From contig JAODGL010000035.1 in NCBI GenBank assembly GCA_025464585.1, positions 1 through 5,899 of the forward strand: DNA of 5,899 nt, in the 5' to 3' direction. How positions within the stretch are numbered: the first letter of the stretch is position 1; each line of letters starts with the position of its first letter. Of this stretch, positions 5,383 to 5,899 are shown piece by piece. A model generated the notes under the pieces. The model was not told where the DNA came from, searched no databases, and was given only the letters and a program-made list of their open reading frames with translations. The DNA comes from Methanosarcinales archaeon. Lineage in GTDB: Archaea; Halobacteriota; Syntropharchaeia; Alkanophagales; Methanospirareceae. Position numbers and translations under genes: made by a program.

Positions 5383-5724
5383 ATGACTGCAATACCGCCT
5401 TCCTATGACATACCAGAGGAGACCGTGGAAAAAGTAAGGAGCCTCGTGAAAGAAGATGTTGAAGACATAGCTCTTATTTTCAAAGTCTTAGCCGACCCGC
5501 TCAGAATAGGGATATTGAAGGCGTTGAGTACCGAGAACCTCTGCGTATGCGTTTTTGTTGAAGTTACGAATCAAAGGTATTCGTTCCTCTCTTACCATCT
5601 GAGACAACTTAAAGAGGCGAAATTAGTAGATTACAGAAAGCAGGGTAAGTTTTTAATGTACCACCTGACGGAGTTAGGAAAGAAGATATTAGATATTATC
5701 ATGGAGATAAAGAAGTTGTTATAA
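5383..5724 (+). CDS. ArsR/SmtB-family winged-helix transcriptional regulator
   Basis: The protein has 113 residues, the usual size for the family. LADPLRIGILKAL (36-48) is the conserved first helix. NLCVCVF (52-58) carries a Cys54-x-Cys56 pair at the position of the ELCVCDL metal/metalloid site of ArsR and CadC. RYSFLSYHLRQLKEA (65-79) is the recognition helix, and VDYRKQGKFLMYHLT (82-96) the beta wing. Only these two cysteines are present, so a third ligand would have to be a different residue or come from the partner subunit; thiol/redox sensing is also possible. The N-terminal 25 residues extend beyond the core. The ATG at 5383 is supported by AAGAAAGAGGA a few bases upstream. It is the second gene of the operon with the radical SAM gene and has no promoter of its own, so it probably controls its own operon and perhaps the divergent cytochrome. 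DNA binding is near certain; the ligand is unknown. Confidence 0.9.
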   Translation: MTAIPPSYDIPEETVEKVRSLVKEDVEDIALIFKVLADPLRIGILKALSTENLCVCVFVEVTNQRYSFLSYHLRQLKEAKLVDYRKQGKFLMYHLTELGKKILDIIMEIKKLL

Positions 5725-5729
5725 CAACT
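5714..5729. promoter_or_regulatory. Perfect 16-bp palindrome across two convergent stop codons
   Basis: AGTTGTTATAACAACT is a perfect palindrome. It contains the TAA of the ArsR gene (5722-5724) and all but one base of the TAG of the synthase gene (5728-5730, minus strand). The genes end 3 bp apart. It could form a hairpin in both transcripts, with an AT-rich centre, or be a protein-binding site. No T-tract follows on the plus strand, so a simple terminator is not clear. Confidence 0.4.
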
Positions 5730-5899
5730 AAAAATCCGTCATTACGCGGAACTGGTCCACATCTTCCACACCCATTTCCTGAAGGAATCCTCTTGCCGCT
5801 CCAGTTACATCCTTAGCAGCCGTAATCGCTCGACCAACGACAATAATATCCGCTCCTGCATTCAGCGCTTTTTTTACTTTTTTCAATCTTATCCCACCA
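5728..5899 (-). CDS. C-terminal part of 3-hexulose-6-phosphate synthase (HPS or Fae-HPS fusion), runs off right edge
   Basis: The minus-strand frame open at the edge gives 56 residues before TAG (5728-5730). It starts GGIRLKKVKKAL and continues AGADIIVVGRAITAAKDV, the end of a TIM barrel of the orotidine-phosphate-decarboxylase/HPS superfamily: the GG and GRAIT turns hold the substrate phosphate. The ending DQFRVMTDF is, from memory, typical of archaeal HPS, often fused behind a formaldehyde-activating enzyme domain (Fae) in methanogens and relatives. The enzyme interconverts hexulose 6-phosphate with ribulose 5-phosphate plus formaldehyde; in such archaea it mainly serves ribose phosphate synthesis, with formaldehyde passed to tetrahydromethanopterin. 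The N-terminal part, and so any Fae fusion, lies outside the window. The gene converges on the ArsR gene with a 3-bp gap and appears unrelated in function. Confidence 0.85.
   Translation of the reverse strand, partial: GGIRLKKVKKALNAGADIIVVGRAITAAKDVTGAARGFLQEMGVEDVDQFRVMTDF

Noticed and set aside
5138..5392. 84-codon minus-strand frame opposite the end of the radical SAM gene
   Set aside because: It is the antisense shadow of the SPASM cysteine region and has no ribosome-binding site or family motif.

Overview
The window looks like chromosomal DNA from an anaerobic euryarchaeon of the methanogen/anaerobic methane- or alkane-oxidiser type (ANME-like). The main clues are a c-type cytochrome with nine CXXCH haem sites and a PGF-CTERM-like archaeal surface anchor, the C-terminus of an archaeal 3-hexulose-6-phosphate synthase (probably of the Fae-Hps fusion type), a radical SAM/SPASM protein resembling enzymes of the archaeal siroheme-dependent (Ahb) haem pathway, and AT-rich TATA/BRE-like promoters with purine-rich ribosome-binding sites. 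The lineage is inferred; no rRNA or other phylogenetic marker is present.

Layout. Positions 1-559 (minus strand) hold the N-terminal part of a protein resembling N-6 adenine DNA methylases. It runs off the left edge, and its start is disturbed by a 7-bp tandem repeat. Positions 687-2526 (minus) hold a B12-binding-domain/radical SAM protein of the Ta0216-like type. Its last ~34 plausible residues lie in another frame. Positions 2527-2823 are intergenic and contain a ~130-bp inverted-repeat element with two matched hairpins, plus a terminator. Positions 2824-3987 (minus) hold the nonahaem cytochrome. A 199-bp divergent promoter region (3988-4186) separates it from a two-gene plus-strand operon: a radical SAM/SPASM protein (4187-5371) and an ArsR-type regulator (5383-5724). 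A hexulose-phosphate synthase C-terminus (5728-5899, minus) converges on the regulator, with a perfect 16-bp palindrome across both stop codons.

How the genes may work together. The cytochrome and the radical SAM/ArsR operon share one divergent intergenic region. One protein needs nine haems, another resembles haem-synthesis enzymes, and the third is a regulator with a CXC metal/thiol motif. A plausible inferred reading is a small haem-supply/extracellular-electron-transfer module under metal or redox control. The left part is less orderly: two neighbouring genes each carry a frame disruption next to a short (perfect or imperfect) duplication, so they may be decaying, phase-variable, or affected by sequence error. 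No tRNA, rRNA, CRISPR array or transposase was recognised.
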